From JAPLKX01 sp035530195 (GTDB lineage: Bacteria > Hydrogenedentota > Hydrogenedentia > Hydrogenedentales > SLHB01): DNA of 26,244 nt. The position numbers and the translations under genes are program-made. Below the pieces are notes generated by a model. That model was not told where the DNA came from. It saw only the letters and a list, made by a program, of their open reading frames with translations, and searched no databases. The stretch spans positions 1 to 26,244 of the forward strand of contig DATKVG010000176.1 of assembly GCA_035530195.1 (NCBI GenBank), in the 5' to 3' direction. Of the stretch, positions 14,843-21,845 are shown piece by piece; position 1 is the first letter of the stretch; each line of letters starts with the position of its first letter.

Positions 14843-15940
14843 TCACACACAAAAAAGGCGCCGAATAGCTGCCTGGACATCGGAGGGAGTGGCAACAATC
14901 GTAACGACACGGCGGTTGCTGGCCTTTTCGATAGCTTTAACGGCGTGTTCGTCGCGCGGATTGGCCATAGCCACAAAAATCCTGTCGGCTGTAATGCGGA
15001 TAGGTATACATTTGTGGCTCATGCAGAGGAGGTCATCGACGGTTCTGACGGCTTCTTCCTCGACAATCTGGTCGCACAGTTGGACGAGCGGGAGGTGCAA
15101 CTGGCAGGCAATTGTTTGGGCGACGTCCTCCTCTTCCGCATGACCCTTGTTGATGAGGATTTCACCCACCATTCGGTCGCCGCCGGATCTCTGCTCGCTG
15201 AGGGCTTCAGCCAATTGGCCCTGGGTGATAATTTCCGCCGAGATAAGGATTTCGCCCAGTTTCCTGGCATGGCCGTTGGCAATCAAGGCCTCCAAAAAAA
15301 TCCGCTGCTGGCGGTCACGCACGGAAGCGGCAGAATCCGCGGTGGCCAAGGCGGCTTGCAGCCGCGCGTTTTCACGACGCAGCGCGGCCGCCTCCCTGGT
15401 GAGCCGTCTCGAGGTTTGCCGGGCTTCCTCGATCGTTTTGCGGGCGAATTCGGCCTGTTTATTCAGAGATTCCAGTGCCTGCTCGCGCACGGCAAGCGCT
15501 TTGGTCAACCGCTCCGCATCTTCGTTGGCCTTCGACAAAACGTTCGCGGTTGTCTTTTCCTCGGCCCGCAACACCACGAGGCGCTCGCTAAGGTCCTGGT
15601 TTGCCGCCACGATCCAGGATTCCCGGCTTCTAAGCTGCGCGATTTCCGCTTTCAACTCCGCCACCGCCGCCTCCAGCTCCGTGGCGTGTTTGGTTGAGGC
15701 CGCCAAAACCAATTCGCGTTCCGCAACCGCGTGGCGCAGTTTTTCAAGTTCAATTCCCGATACCACCGGTTCGTTCGACGGCGTCGAACTGGAAAGAATC
15801 CCCAGCAGGTTGTTCAGCCGCTGATTGGCCTGCTCAAGTTGGCGCGTCAGATCTTCATGGGCGGACACGAACTCGTCTCTGATGCTGGTCAGTGCTGAAC
15901 TGAGCCGCTCTTCCGCGGCCTCTTGAGCGGTATGTTCCAT
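14843..15940 (-). CDS. coiled-coil protein with C-terminal GspE/MshE N-domain (MshEN-like)
   Basis: A 365-residue soluble protein without signal or membrane helix. Residues about 10-225 are a long coiled coil rich in Glu, Ala, Leu and Arg. From about 235 to the end is the N-terminal domain of type II secretion/type IV pilus ATPases: KLGEILI...LAEALSEQ, then MVGEILINKG, LPLVQL and a final alpha/beta part (IRITADRIFVAMANP). No ATPase domain follows. In c-di-GMP-binding MshEN domains each repeat begins RLG; here the arginines are Lys and Met, so ligand binding is doubtful. GAGG 7 nt before the ATG supports the start, and a good promoter lies about 70 nt upstream. It could be a scaffold or regulator of a pilus or secretion machine; this is inference. 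Confidence 0.78.
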   Translation of the reverse strand: MEHTAQEAAEERLSSALTSIRDEFVSAHEDLTRQLEQANQRLNNLLGILSSSTPSNEPVVSGIELEKLRHAVAERELVLAASTKHATELEAAVAELKAEIAQLRSRESWIVAANQDLSERLVVLRAEEKTTANVLSKANEDAERLTKALAVREQALESLNKQAEFARKTIEEARQTSRRLTREAAALRRENARLQAALATADSAASVRDRQQRIFLEALIANGHARKLGEILISAEIITQGQLAEALSEQRSGGDRMVGEILINKGHAEEEDVAQTIACQLHLPLVQLCDQIVEEEAVRTVDDLLCMSHKCIPIRITADRIFVAMANPRDEHAVKAIEKASNRRVVTIVATPSDVQAAIRRLFCV

Positions 15941-16007
15941 TACGGCACCTCGATTGCGCCACAAACGCCCATTGATCTACCCCACCTTCCCCAACAGCGG
16001 AAAACTA

Positions 16008-16036
16008 ATTATATGTAAAAAATGAAAAAAGTTCAA
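16008..16036 (-). promoter_or_regulatory. sigma70-type promoter of the coiled-coil/MshEN-like gene
   Basis: On the minus strand, TTGAAC (16036-16031), a 17-bp T-rich spacer and a perfect TATAAT (16013-16008). The predicted start is near 16001, giving a leader of about 60 nt. A second TATAAT on the same strand (16058-16053) has no partner. Confidence 0.7.
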
Positions 16037-16205
16037 GCGTTAATTCTTCACTATTATAGGCCTGATATTCTCCTACCACCAACTGCTTTTGCGCCGCATG
16101 GGCGGGCGTATTCCCGGTCAAGCTTCTGTCAAGACTCTTTAGAAATGTCACCTGTTTTAACTCGCGGATTCACATTCTAAGTGCAACGGTAGCGGGAGGG
16201 GCTAA
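16037..16205. other. non-coding stretch left of the transposase remnant
   Basis: No gene. It contains a block near 16123-16158 (TTCTGTCAAGA, 16 bases, CCTGTTTT) that shares both ends and the spacing with a block around the cold-shock promoter near 14530. The region may include the unrecognised left boundary of the insertion-sequence remnant. Confidence 0.3.
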
Positions 16206-16285
16206 GCTGAAAGTTATCCACATATCCACAGCCGAGCTTCGCTGCGTTAGCTTTAGTGGCTGTGGGTATGTGGGTAACTTTCAGC
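16206..16285. repeat. 28-bp hairpin made of tandem DnaA-box-like octamers
   Basis: Arms 16206-16233 and 16258-16285 are complementary at 26 of 28 positions, and the other two would be G-U pairs in RNA. The left arm contains TATCCACA twice in tandem (16215-16230) and the right arm TGTGGGTA twice in tandem (16261-16276). TTATCCACA at 16214-16222 matches the classic DnaA box exactly. The loop is 24 nt. It lies about 110 bases upstream of the transposase remnant and may be part of that element. Confidence 0.75.
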
Positions 16286-16391
16286 GGCTTCTCCGGGACG
16301 GCCTTTCCCTCGGTTAATGGAAAAGGACATTGTGCGGTCTGTTCGGTACAATGCGTTTGGAAACAACCAAAGACCGAACGGAGGACACACA

Positions 16392-17225
16392 ATGCCCTAC
16401 ACCCATTTTAGTCTAGCGGAACGAAAAGTGCTCTATTTTATGCGGTGGCAAGAACACTCTCAGGCGGACGTGGCCAGGGCATTGGGGCGGGCACCGAGCA
16501 GCATCTCGCGGGAGTTGCGGCACAACACGAAACACGGACAGACCTATTGCGCGTGCAATGCAGATGTTCGTTATCGAGCAGTACGGCGGAACCAGGCGGA
16601 ACTGCTGGATTTCTGTGCGGACAACGGCCATGCCTTCTGTATCGGTGCGGACCAGGACGAGGCCGTTAAGCAAACCATCATGGCCGTCTGCGAAGACGCT
16701 TGGCAACGTATCCATCTGTGCAGCGACCCGGCCGACTCCGAACCCACCGTGCGCGAATGGGCGTGCGAGAGCGTCCATACGGTGAATCAGTCCACGCGTC
16801 CGTACCGGTTGATCGTTATCCGCAAGGAGCGTCTTCAGGACGACTTGTTCTACGGCCCCTATCTCTACACGGCCCTCATCACCAACATGGAATTGCCGCT
16901 CGAAGAACAGATTGCGTGGTACCGTCGGCGTGAACAATGTGAAAACCAGATTAAGGAACTTAAGTGGGATTTCGAGTTGCGTGTGCTGCCGTCGGGCGAC
17001 TTCTTTGTCAATGCCGTATACCTACGCATCATCACGCTCGCCTACAATCTCTTCGTAGCGCTCAAGACCCTGATGCTGCCCGAACCTTACAAGACTCTTC
17101 GCCTCAAGACATTTCTGTTCCGTCTGCTGGGGCTTCCCGCTCTTGTCGTCCATCACGCCAGACGGCTATTACTCAAGCTCCCGCGCGGCCACCCTCATCT
17201 GGCGCAATTTCAGACCCTGTGCTGA
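16392..17225 (+). pseudogene. chimeric transposase remnant: IS30-type HTH joined to the end of an IS4/IS1380-type DDE domain
   Basis: An open frame of 277 residues with GGAGG 7 nt before the ATG. Residues 1-68 match the N-terminal helix-turn-helix of IS30 transposases (FSLAERKVLYF, then LGRAPSSISREL). From about residue 70 the sequence changes to the C-terminal part of an IS4-superfamily, IS1380-like DDE transposase: LLDFCADNGH resembles the part just after the second catalytic Asp, and the YREK signature is perfect (Tyr177, Arg180, Glu184, Lys191, in the Y-x2-R-x3-E-x6-K spacing). The region that should hold the first two catalytic Asp residues is absent, so it is most likely inactive although the frame is intact. 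It probably arose by a deletion joining two insertion sequences. No convincing terminal inverted repeats or target duplication were found. Confidence 0.7.
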
Positions 17226-17447
17226 CGCGCAACTGAAGCTTCAAGCCATTCCTCGATAGGTAAGCTGCGTCCATTTTCTCCAAACTCGACCTTTCATTCG
17301 ATACCACGATTGTCTGAATGTGTCCAAAGCCCCGTTTCAGTCCCGCAACCGTTCCGTTCTACAAAGAATGCCATGCCTCGCAGCCTCAATTTACCACGAC
17401 CTGCCATCATCGACTCCTTAGCCGGGGATTGCGGGGATTTGTGGAGG
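17226..17447. other. non-coding stretch between transposase remnant and symporter
   Basis: No gene or convincing insertion-sequence end is visible. Together with the promoter region that follows, this gene-free gap is 319 bases. Short frames here run into the symporter gene out of phase. Confidence 0.4.
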
Positions 17448-17477
17448 TTGCACGGGCTTTTTGGTTTCTGGCATACT
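17448..17477 (+). promoter_or_regulatory. possible promoter of the symporter cassette
   Basis: TTGCAC (17448-17453), an 18-bp spacer, then CATACT (17472-17477), placing a start near 17484 and a leader of about 60 nt. Both boxes are imperfect. Confidence 0.35.
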
Positions 17478-17544
17478 CGCCCAGCATGTTCGTGGTGGGC
17501 CAGGATAAGCCGAATCTGCGCGGCAAAGGCGCGGGGAGACTCGT

Positions 17545-19107
17545 ATGGAAGTAGTCGGGCTGCATCCCGTAGACATTGTCATTATCGGTGTGTACATGGC
17601 CGGCACGCTCTTGCTGGGCCTTTACTGCACCCGGTTTGTGGGGAACGCCGAAGACTTTTTCGTCGCGGGCAAGGCGTTGCCGTTCTGGGCGATCGGGTTT
17701 TCGATCGTGGTCAGCGACATCGGTGCGACGGATTTTGTGGCGGTGGCGGGTGCGGCGTACCGCAACGGGGTGGCCGCGGCCAATTTCGACTGGATGGGAT
17801 CGATGCCGGCGATGGTAATCGCGGCGTTCCTGTTCGTGCCGTATTTCTGGCGTTCGGGCGTGTTCACGATACCGGAGTTTTTGGGCCGGCGGTACAACTC
17901 GGCGGTCCAGTTCATCAACGGCTTAATCTGGGTGGTTTTCCTGTTCATGATGCTTGCCGTGATGCAGTGGATTACGGCGGACAAGCTCATGTTCACCGTT
18001 CTGGGCTGGAACAAGTACGTGGCACTTTGGGTCGTTGCGGCGGTGACGGGCATCTACACATTCTCCGGCGGCCTGACCGCCGTGGTGTTCACCGACGTGG
18101 TCCAGTTGGTGGTCATGTACGTGGGTGGGTTCGGCCTGCTGGCGCTGAGCCTTTGGGAAGTAGGCGGCTGGTCGGCCCTGCAATCGAAGGTTCTGGCGAT
18201 GGGGCCCGAATTCCAGGACCACTTCAAGCTGCTGCTTCCGCACAACACAACGGGCCCATTCCCGTGGACCGGCATCGTGTTCGGCCTCGGGCTCGTGCTG
18301 GCGGTGGCTTACATGAGCGGCAACCAGGTTATCGTCCAGCGCACGCTGGGCGCACGGACCGAATGGGACGCCAAAGGCGGGATGTTGTTTGGCGGTTTCC
18401 TCAAATCGATGATCCCGCTGATGGTGGCGCTGCCGGGGCTATGCGCGCTGGTGCTGGTGCCGACTCTTGGCCCCGAAGACGCCGACCGGGCGGTCCCGGA
18501 GATGATCCGCATCATGCTGCCCGCGGGCCTGCGTGGGCTGATGTTCGCGGCCCTGTTCGCGGCGCTGATGTCGAGCATCTCGGGCACGCTGAATTCTGCG
18601 GCCACCATGTTCCTCACCGACATCGTGGGCGAAATGCGCAAATGGCGCAAGAAAAAGCCCCTTTCCGAGCGAATGGCGCTGCACATTGGCCGCGCCATTA
18701 CGGCGATTCTGATTGTTTCAACGGCGGCGCTGGCCGAACCGATTGGCGACAAAGAGCAGCTTTACGTGTACATCCAGACGCTGCTCTCGTTTTTCCAGGG
18801 GCCGGTGCTGGCCGTGCTGTTGCTGGGCATTATCTGGCCGAGGGCGACGGGGTATGGCGGTCTGGCGGGGCTGGTGCTCGGGGTGTTCTTCTCGTTCGTG
18901 CTCAATTACACGCCCGACCTTTTCCCCTCCGAAGATCCGTTCCTGTTTGTAGCATGGTGGTCGTTCGTTTTCGCGCTGATAGTCGTTGTTGTCGTGAGCC
19001 TCTTAACCAAGCCCGAATCGCCGGAAAAACTTCGCGGGCTGGTGTGGAGTTCGGTTGTGAGCGATCTGGAAGCCCAGAAAGCGCTGGATGAAAGGGTTTC
19101 GTCATGA
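17545..19107 (+). CDS. sodium:solute symporter (SSS family)
   Basis: A 520-residue inner-membrane transporter with about 13 hydrophobic helices, importing a solute by sodium coupling. Family features are FFVAGKALPFW at 38-48, FTIPEFLGRRY at 107-117 and SGGLTAVVFTDVVQ at 174-187. The cytoplasmic loop EMRKWRKKKPLSER obeys the positive-inside rule. GGGGAG lies 6 nt before the ATG. It is the first gene of a tightly packed set: its stop overlaps the next start (ATGA). The substrate is unknown; the neighbourhood of secreted polysaccharide-active proteins suggests a sugar, amino sugar or uronate, but SSS proteins also move amino acids, nucleosides and vitamins. Confidence 0.92.
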   Translation: MEVVGLHPVDIVIIGVYMAGTLLLGLYCTRFVGNAEDFFVAGKALPFWAIGFSIVVSDIGATDFVAVAGAAYRNGVAAANFDWMGSMPAMVIAAFLFVPYFWRSGVFTIPEFLGRRYNSAVQFINGLIWVVFLFMMLAVMQWITADKLMFTVLGWNKYVALWVVAAVTGIYTFSGGLTAVVFTDVVQLVVMYVGGFGLLALSLWEVGGWSALQSKVLAMGPEFQDHFKLLLPHNTTGPFPWTGIVFGLGLVLAVAYMSGNQVIVQRTLGARTEWDAKGGMLFGGFLKSMIPLMVALPGLCALVLVPTLGPEDADRAVPEMIRIMLPAGLRGLMFAALFAALMSSISGTLNSAATMFLTDIVGEMRKWRKKKPLSERMALHIGRAITAILIVSTAALAEPIGDKEQLYVYIQTLLSFFQGPVLAVLLLGIIWPRATGYGGLAGLVLGVFFSFVLNYTPDLFPSEDPFLFVAWWSFVFALIVVVVVSLLTKPESPEKLRGLVWSSVVSDLEAQKALDERVSS

Positions 19108-19400
19108 CGGCCATAGTGTCAACCATAATGGCAGTTTTTGAATTCCTGCAGAACATGTTTCACGCCGCGTTGGCGCCCATATTCCATCCGTTGAACACGG
19201 TCCTGGGCGGGCTGCCCAACTGGGTGGCGAGCGTGTTTGGGGTGGGCTTGTTTGTGATGGCCATGATTTGGGTGGGGGTGTTTTTGAAGAAGGATTATGT
19301 CAACTACGGCCGCCCTCACAAGTCAATCTGGACTGACCTCCGCCTTTGGACATGCCTGTCGATGATGCCGCACGTGATCTTCTACCTATATTTCAGATAG
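19104..19400 (+). CDS. small two-helix membrane protein coupled to the symporter
   Basis: 98 residues with an amphipathic N-terminal part (about 1-30) and two predicted membrane helices (40-61 and 79-97), joined by a charged loop KKDYVNYGRPHK. Its ATG shares bases with the symporter stop (ATGA overlap), so translation is likely coupled and the protein may be an accessory subunit. Small partners of SSS transporters are known, for example YhdT beside PanF, but I see no sequence likeness I can name. Function is unassigned. Confidence 0.75.
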   Translation: MTAIVSTIMAVFEFLQNMFHAALAPIFHPLNTVLGGLPNWVASVFGVGLFVMAMIWVGVFLKKDYVNYGRPHKSIWTDLRLWTCLSMMPHVIFYLYFR

Positions 19401-19411
19401 GAAATATGACA

Positions 19412-20086
19412 ATGAGCGAAGTCAAGCTGTCTGATTCCGACCAAAACGCCAATATAAGAATGGAAAAACGCGACGGCGAGACCTACATCGCCCTGGGCAT
19501 ATTCATTATGGCGGTCGGACTCCCCGTGTTGCTTGGAACCTACTGGGCTTATCAAGCCATGGCACCCGGACACGTCGTCGCCCAAAACCCAGCCGCAGGG
19601 ACTGCCGGCCAGCCCGGAAATGTCATAGACATCGTCCTTTCAATTGGGCCTGAAGGCACGCTGCTCACCACAGACATCACCGGCTTGAGCCAGGTGGCCG
19701 CTGAAGCAGCCCTCAAAGCCGACGGTTTCGCGGTGGGCGAAGCGACACAGGCGAACGACCCGAAGGTGGCGGCCGGATTGGTTGTCTCGCAGGACCCGGC
19801 CGGCGGGGCGTTGGCCGATCCCGGCGACAAGGTTAATTTTGTGGTGTCGCTGGGGCCCAAAGAGAGCGTGCGCCTGACCAGCGTCATCGGGATGACGCAA
19901 GCCAGGGCCGAAGAGGTTCTGGCGGCCGATGGCTTCGTTATTGGCAACGTAACCAAAGCGCATAGCGTGCCAAACGTCCGCGGCGCCGTTGTCAATAGCC
20001 TTTGCGGGGTGGTGCTGATTTTGGTGGCACTCGGCTCGATGGGTTATGGGGGAATCCTTCTGGCGCGTAACAAAAGGCGGGCGTGA
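19412..20086 (+). CDS. TM-PASTA-TM protein in the symporter cassette
   Basis: A 224-residue membrane protein. AGGAA 8 nt upstream favours the second of two nearby ATGs. The layout is a cytoplasmic N-terminus, helix at about 26-48, external region, helix at about 194-217, then NKRRA inside. The external region consists of PASTA repeats: the second half of a repeat (52-80, VVAQNPAAGTAGQPG), one full repeat (88-149, GLSQVAAEAALKADGF then VVSQDPAGGALADPGD), and the first half of another (157-193) that runs straight into the second helix. PASTA domains are known in Ser/Thr kinases and penicillin-binding proteins, where some bind muropeptides. Here there is no kinase or PBP domain. It may sense or present a cell-wall or sugar ligand to the symporter; this is inference. 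Confidence 0.82.
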   Translation: MSEVKLSDSDQNANIRMEKRDGETYIALGIFIMAVGLPVLLGTYWAYQAMAPGHVVAQNPAAGTAGQPGNVIDIVLSIGPEGTLLTTDITGLSQVAAEAALKADGFAVGEATQANDPKVAAGLVVSQDPAGGALADPGDKVNFVVSLGPKESVRLTSVIGMTQARAEEVLAADGFVIGNVTKAHSVPNVRGAVVNSLCGVVLILVALGSMGYGGILLARNKRRA

Positions 20087-20691
20087 ACACAACCGTACAA
20101 TGCCTCACGGTCCGCATCGCAAGCAAGCGGGCCGCCGGTTTTTTCGAGCGGCCGCGCCTGCTCAACCTTTACGGCCTGCTCGTGAAACCCACGCGCGTCG
20201 CCAAACGGAGCGACCCGGACTCGAGGAAACTGCCGTTCCTCGAATGCCTCTGGATGGCGGCGTATGCCGTGCTGGTAAGGACGACCGTGCGCCGCGCCGA
20301 AAGCAACATCTGGACATCGGTTGACGGATGTTCGGGCGATGTGACCCTTTTCGACGCCGTCGTCGAACTGAGCCCGTGCGAGAAAACGGTCGATTTCCTC
20401 CCGCCCGGCCTCGACGAAACGGCGGCGGCGGCGGCGGCCCGGGCGGGGCTGCAAAAACACATTCTCCGGCGGCGCGGCCAGATCAACAAGCCCGTTATTG
20501 AAGGCGTCGACCAGATCCTTCTCTATTACTATCCGGTATGGGTCTATTATTACCGCAGGCGGCGCAGATACATCGACATCAAGGTGCTGGATGCCGTCAC
20601 GGGAAAACCCGCCGGGGCGAAGGTGCGGGTGGGCGTATTGAACGCGCTGGTGGCATCCAGGCGCGGGGCGGAATGCAGGCTGGAGGAGTAA
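20083..20691 (+). CDS. unrecognised basic protein, last gene of the symporter cassette
   Basis: A 202-residue protein starting at a GTG that overlaps the previous stop (GTGA), with AAGGCGG just upstream. I do not recognise a family. Visible features are an Arg/Lys-rich N-terminal half, a weakly hydrophobic stretch at about 50-66, an alanine run near 113-119 and a striking YYYPVWVYYYRRRRR at 148-162, followed by IDIKVLDAVTGKPAGAKVR. The last part, an aromatic strand then a LDAVTGK turn, suggests a small beta domain near the membrane surface. There is no signal peptide and no clear membrane helix. Overlap with the PASTA gene argues that it works with the transporter. Function is unknown. Confidence 0.7.
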   Translation: MNTTVQCLTVRIASKRAAGFFERPRLLNLYGLLVKPTRVAKRSDPDSRKLPFLECLWMAAYAVLVRTTVRRAESNIWTSVDGCSGDVTLFDAVVELSPCEKTVDFLPPGLDETAAAAAARAGLQKHILRRRGQINKPVIEGVDQILLYYYPVWVYYYRRRRRYIDIKVLDAVTGKPAGAKVRVGVLNALVASRRGAECRLEE

Positions 20692-20774
20692 AGGATGAAG
20701 GATGAAAAATGCTCTGGAAGCGCGACGGGGGGCGTCTCAACGCGGAGAAAAGGCTGGAAAACAGAGCAAAAATG

Positions 20775-20788
20775 TAATAACGTTATTA
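20775..20788. promoter_or_regulatory. 14-bp perfect palindrome, possible LacI-type operator
   Basis: TAATAACGTTATTA is an exact palindrome with a central CG, the usual layout of LacI/GalR-family operators. It lies in the gap between the symporter cassette and the tandem deacetylase genes, about 67 bases before the first deacetylase start. No regulator gene is in the window. Confidence 0.4.
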
Positions 20789-20854
20789 TTGGGGCGTCGG
20801 TCGCGGGTGTGCGGCGGGACGCGTCACGGTGAATCACAAAGCAGGAGAAAAGAT

Positions 20855-21817
20855 ATGAAAAAACTCATGATGATGGCCGTTATAGCCGTTTTTGCGGCGT
20901 TTGTGGCGACGACCGCCTGGGGTGAACCCAGTTACGCCGAAAGGCTGGGCTGGAAACCGACGGACAAGGTCTTGATTTGGCACGTGGACGACGCGGGGAT
21001 GTCTCACGAGTCGAACATGGGCACAATCAAGGCCATGGCCGAGGGGATGGCGACGTCGTGCAGCATCATGATGCCGTGCCCGTGGGTGAGCGAGTACGCG
21101 CATCACGTGGCGGACAAGCCGGAGCTGGATTACGGGCTACACCTGACGTTGACCAGCGAGTGGGATAACCACCGCTGGGGACCCGTTGCGGGTAAGCCGG
21201 TGGCGCCAACACTGGTGGATGAAGAAGGGTGCCTTTGGGACAACGTGGAGCTGGTGGTGAAGAACGCGGACCCGGACCAGGTGGAAAAAGAGGTCCGGGC
21301 GCAGGTGGACCGCGCGCTGACGATGGGGCTGAAACCGTCGCACCTGGATTCGCACATGGGGACCCTTTTTGCCGACCCGCGGTTTGCCGAGCGGTACGTG
21401 AAGGTGGGCGTTGAACTGGGTATCCCGGTGCTGGTGGCGGGCGGCCACATGACGTATATCCTGATCGAGAACGCCGACATTGCGGAAGCGGCGAGGATGA
21501 TGAGCGAGGCGGCGTGGGCCGCGGGGTTGCCGGCACTGGACGATATCCACACGGACGGCTACGGCTGGCGGACATTCGACGAGAAGAAAGCCAAGACGCT
21601 CGAGTTTTTGCGCGCGCTGAAACCGGGCCTGACGGAGTTCATCCTGCATTGCACGGAACCCGGCGACACGTTCCAGTTCATTTCTTCATCCGGCCCCACC
21701 AGAAAGGCCGATCTCGACCTGATGCTCGACCCGGAGGTGAAAAAGGTTGTCGAGGAACAGGGCATCATTTTGACGACGTGGCGCGAACTCAAGCAGCGGC
21801 GCGATCAGGTGAAGTGA
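20855..21817 (+). CDS. secreted ChbG/YdjC-family deacetylase, copy 1
   Basis: 320 residues. AGGAG 7 nt before the ATG fixes the start, and residues 1-23 form a signal peptide ending AWG. The ChbG/HpnK fold is clear: HVDD at 43-46 (metal-binding Asp), GLHLTLTSEW at 94-103, SHLDSHMGTLFADPRF at 162-177 (metal-binding His) and FILHCTEPGD near 268-277. The family removes acetyl groups from chitooligosaccharides or hopanoid intermediates using a divalent metal, and E. coli ChbG is cytoplasmic. An exported version suggests action on extracellular or periplasmic N-acetylated glycans. The paralogue follows immediately. Upstream lies the possible operator. Confidence 0.87.
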   Translation: MKKLMMMAVIAVFAAFVATTAWGEPSYAERLGWKPTDKVLIWHVDDAGMSHESNMGTIKAMAEGMATSCSIMMPCPWVSEYAHHVADKPELDYGLHLTLTSEWDNHRWGPVAGKPVAPTLVDEEGCLWDNVELVVKNADPDQVEKEVRAQVDRALTMGLKPSHLDSHMGTLFADPRFAERYVKVGVELGIPVLVAGGHMTYILIENADIAEAARMMSEAAWAAGLPALDDIHTDGYGWRTFDEKKAKTLEFLRALKPGLTEFILHCTEPGDTFQFISSSGPTRKADLDLMLDPEVKKVVEEQGIILTTWRELKQRRDQVK

Positions 21818-21845
21818 AGCGGAATCCATGAAAGGACGTGCTGAT

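Noticed and set aside
14605..14976. 123-codon minus-strand frame between the cold-shock and coiled-coil genes
   Set aside because: It overlaps the end of the coiled-coil gene in another phase, has no ribosome site and resembles no protein.
17226..17300. Search for a right-hand inverted repeat of the insertion-sequence remnant
   Set aside because: No stretch here matches the reverse complement of the sequence left of the transposase well enough to name a boundary.
17310..19091. 593-codon frame overlapping the symporter
   Set aside because: It is out of phase with the clear SSS transporter, lacks hydrophobic periodicity and is rich in Arg/Gly/His.
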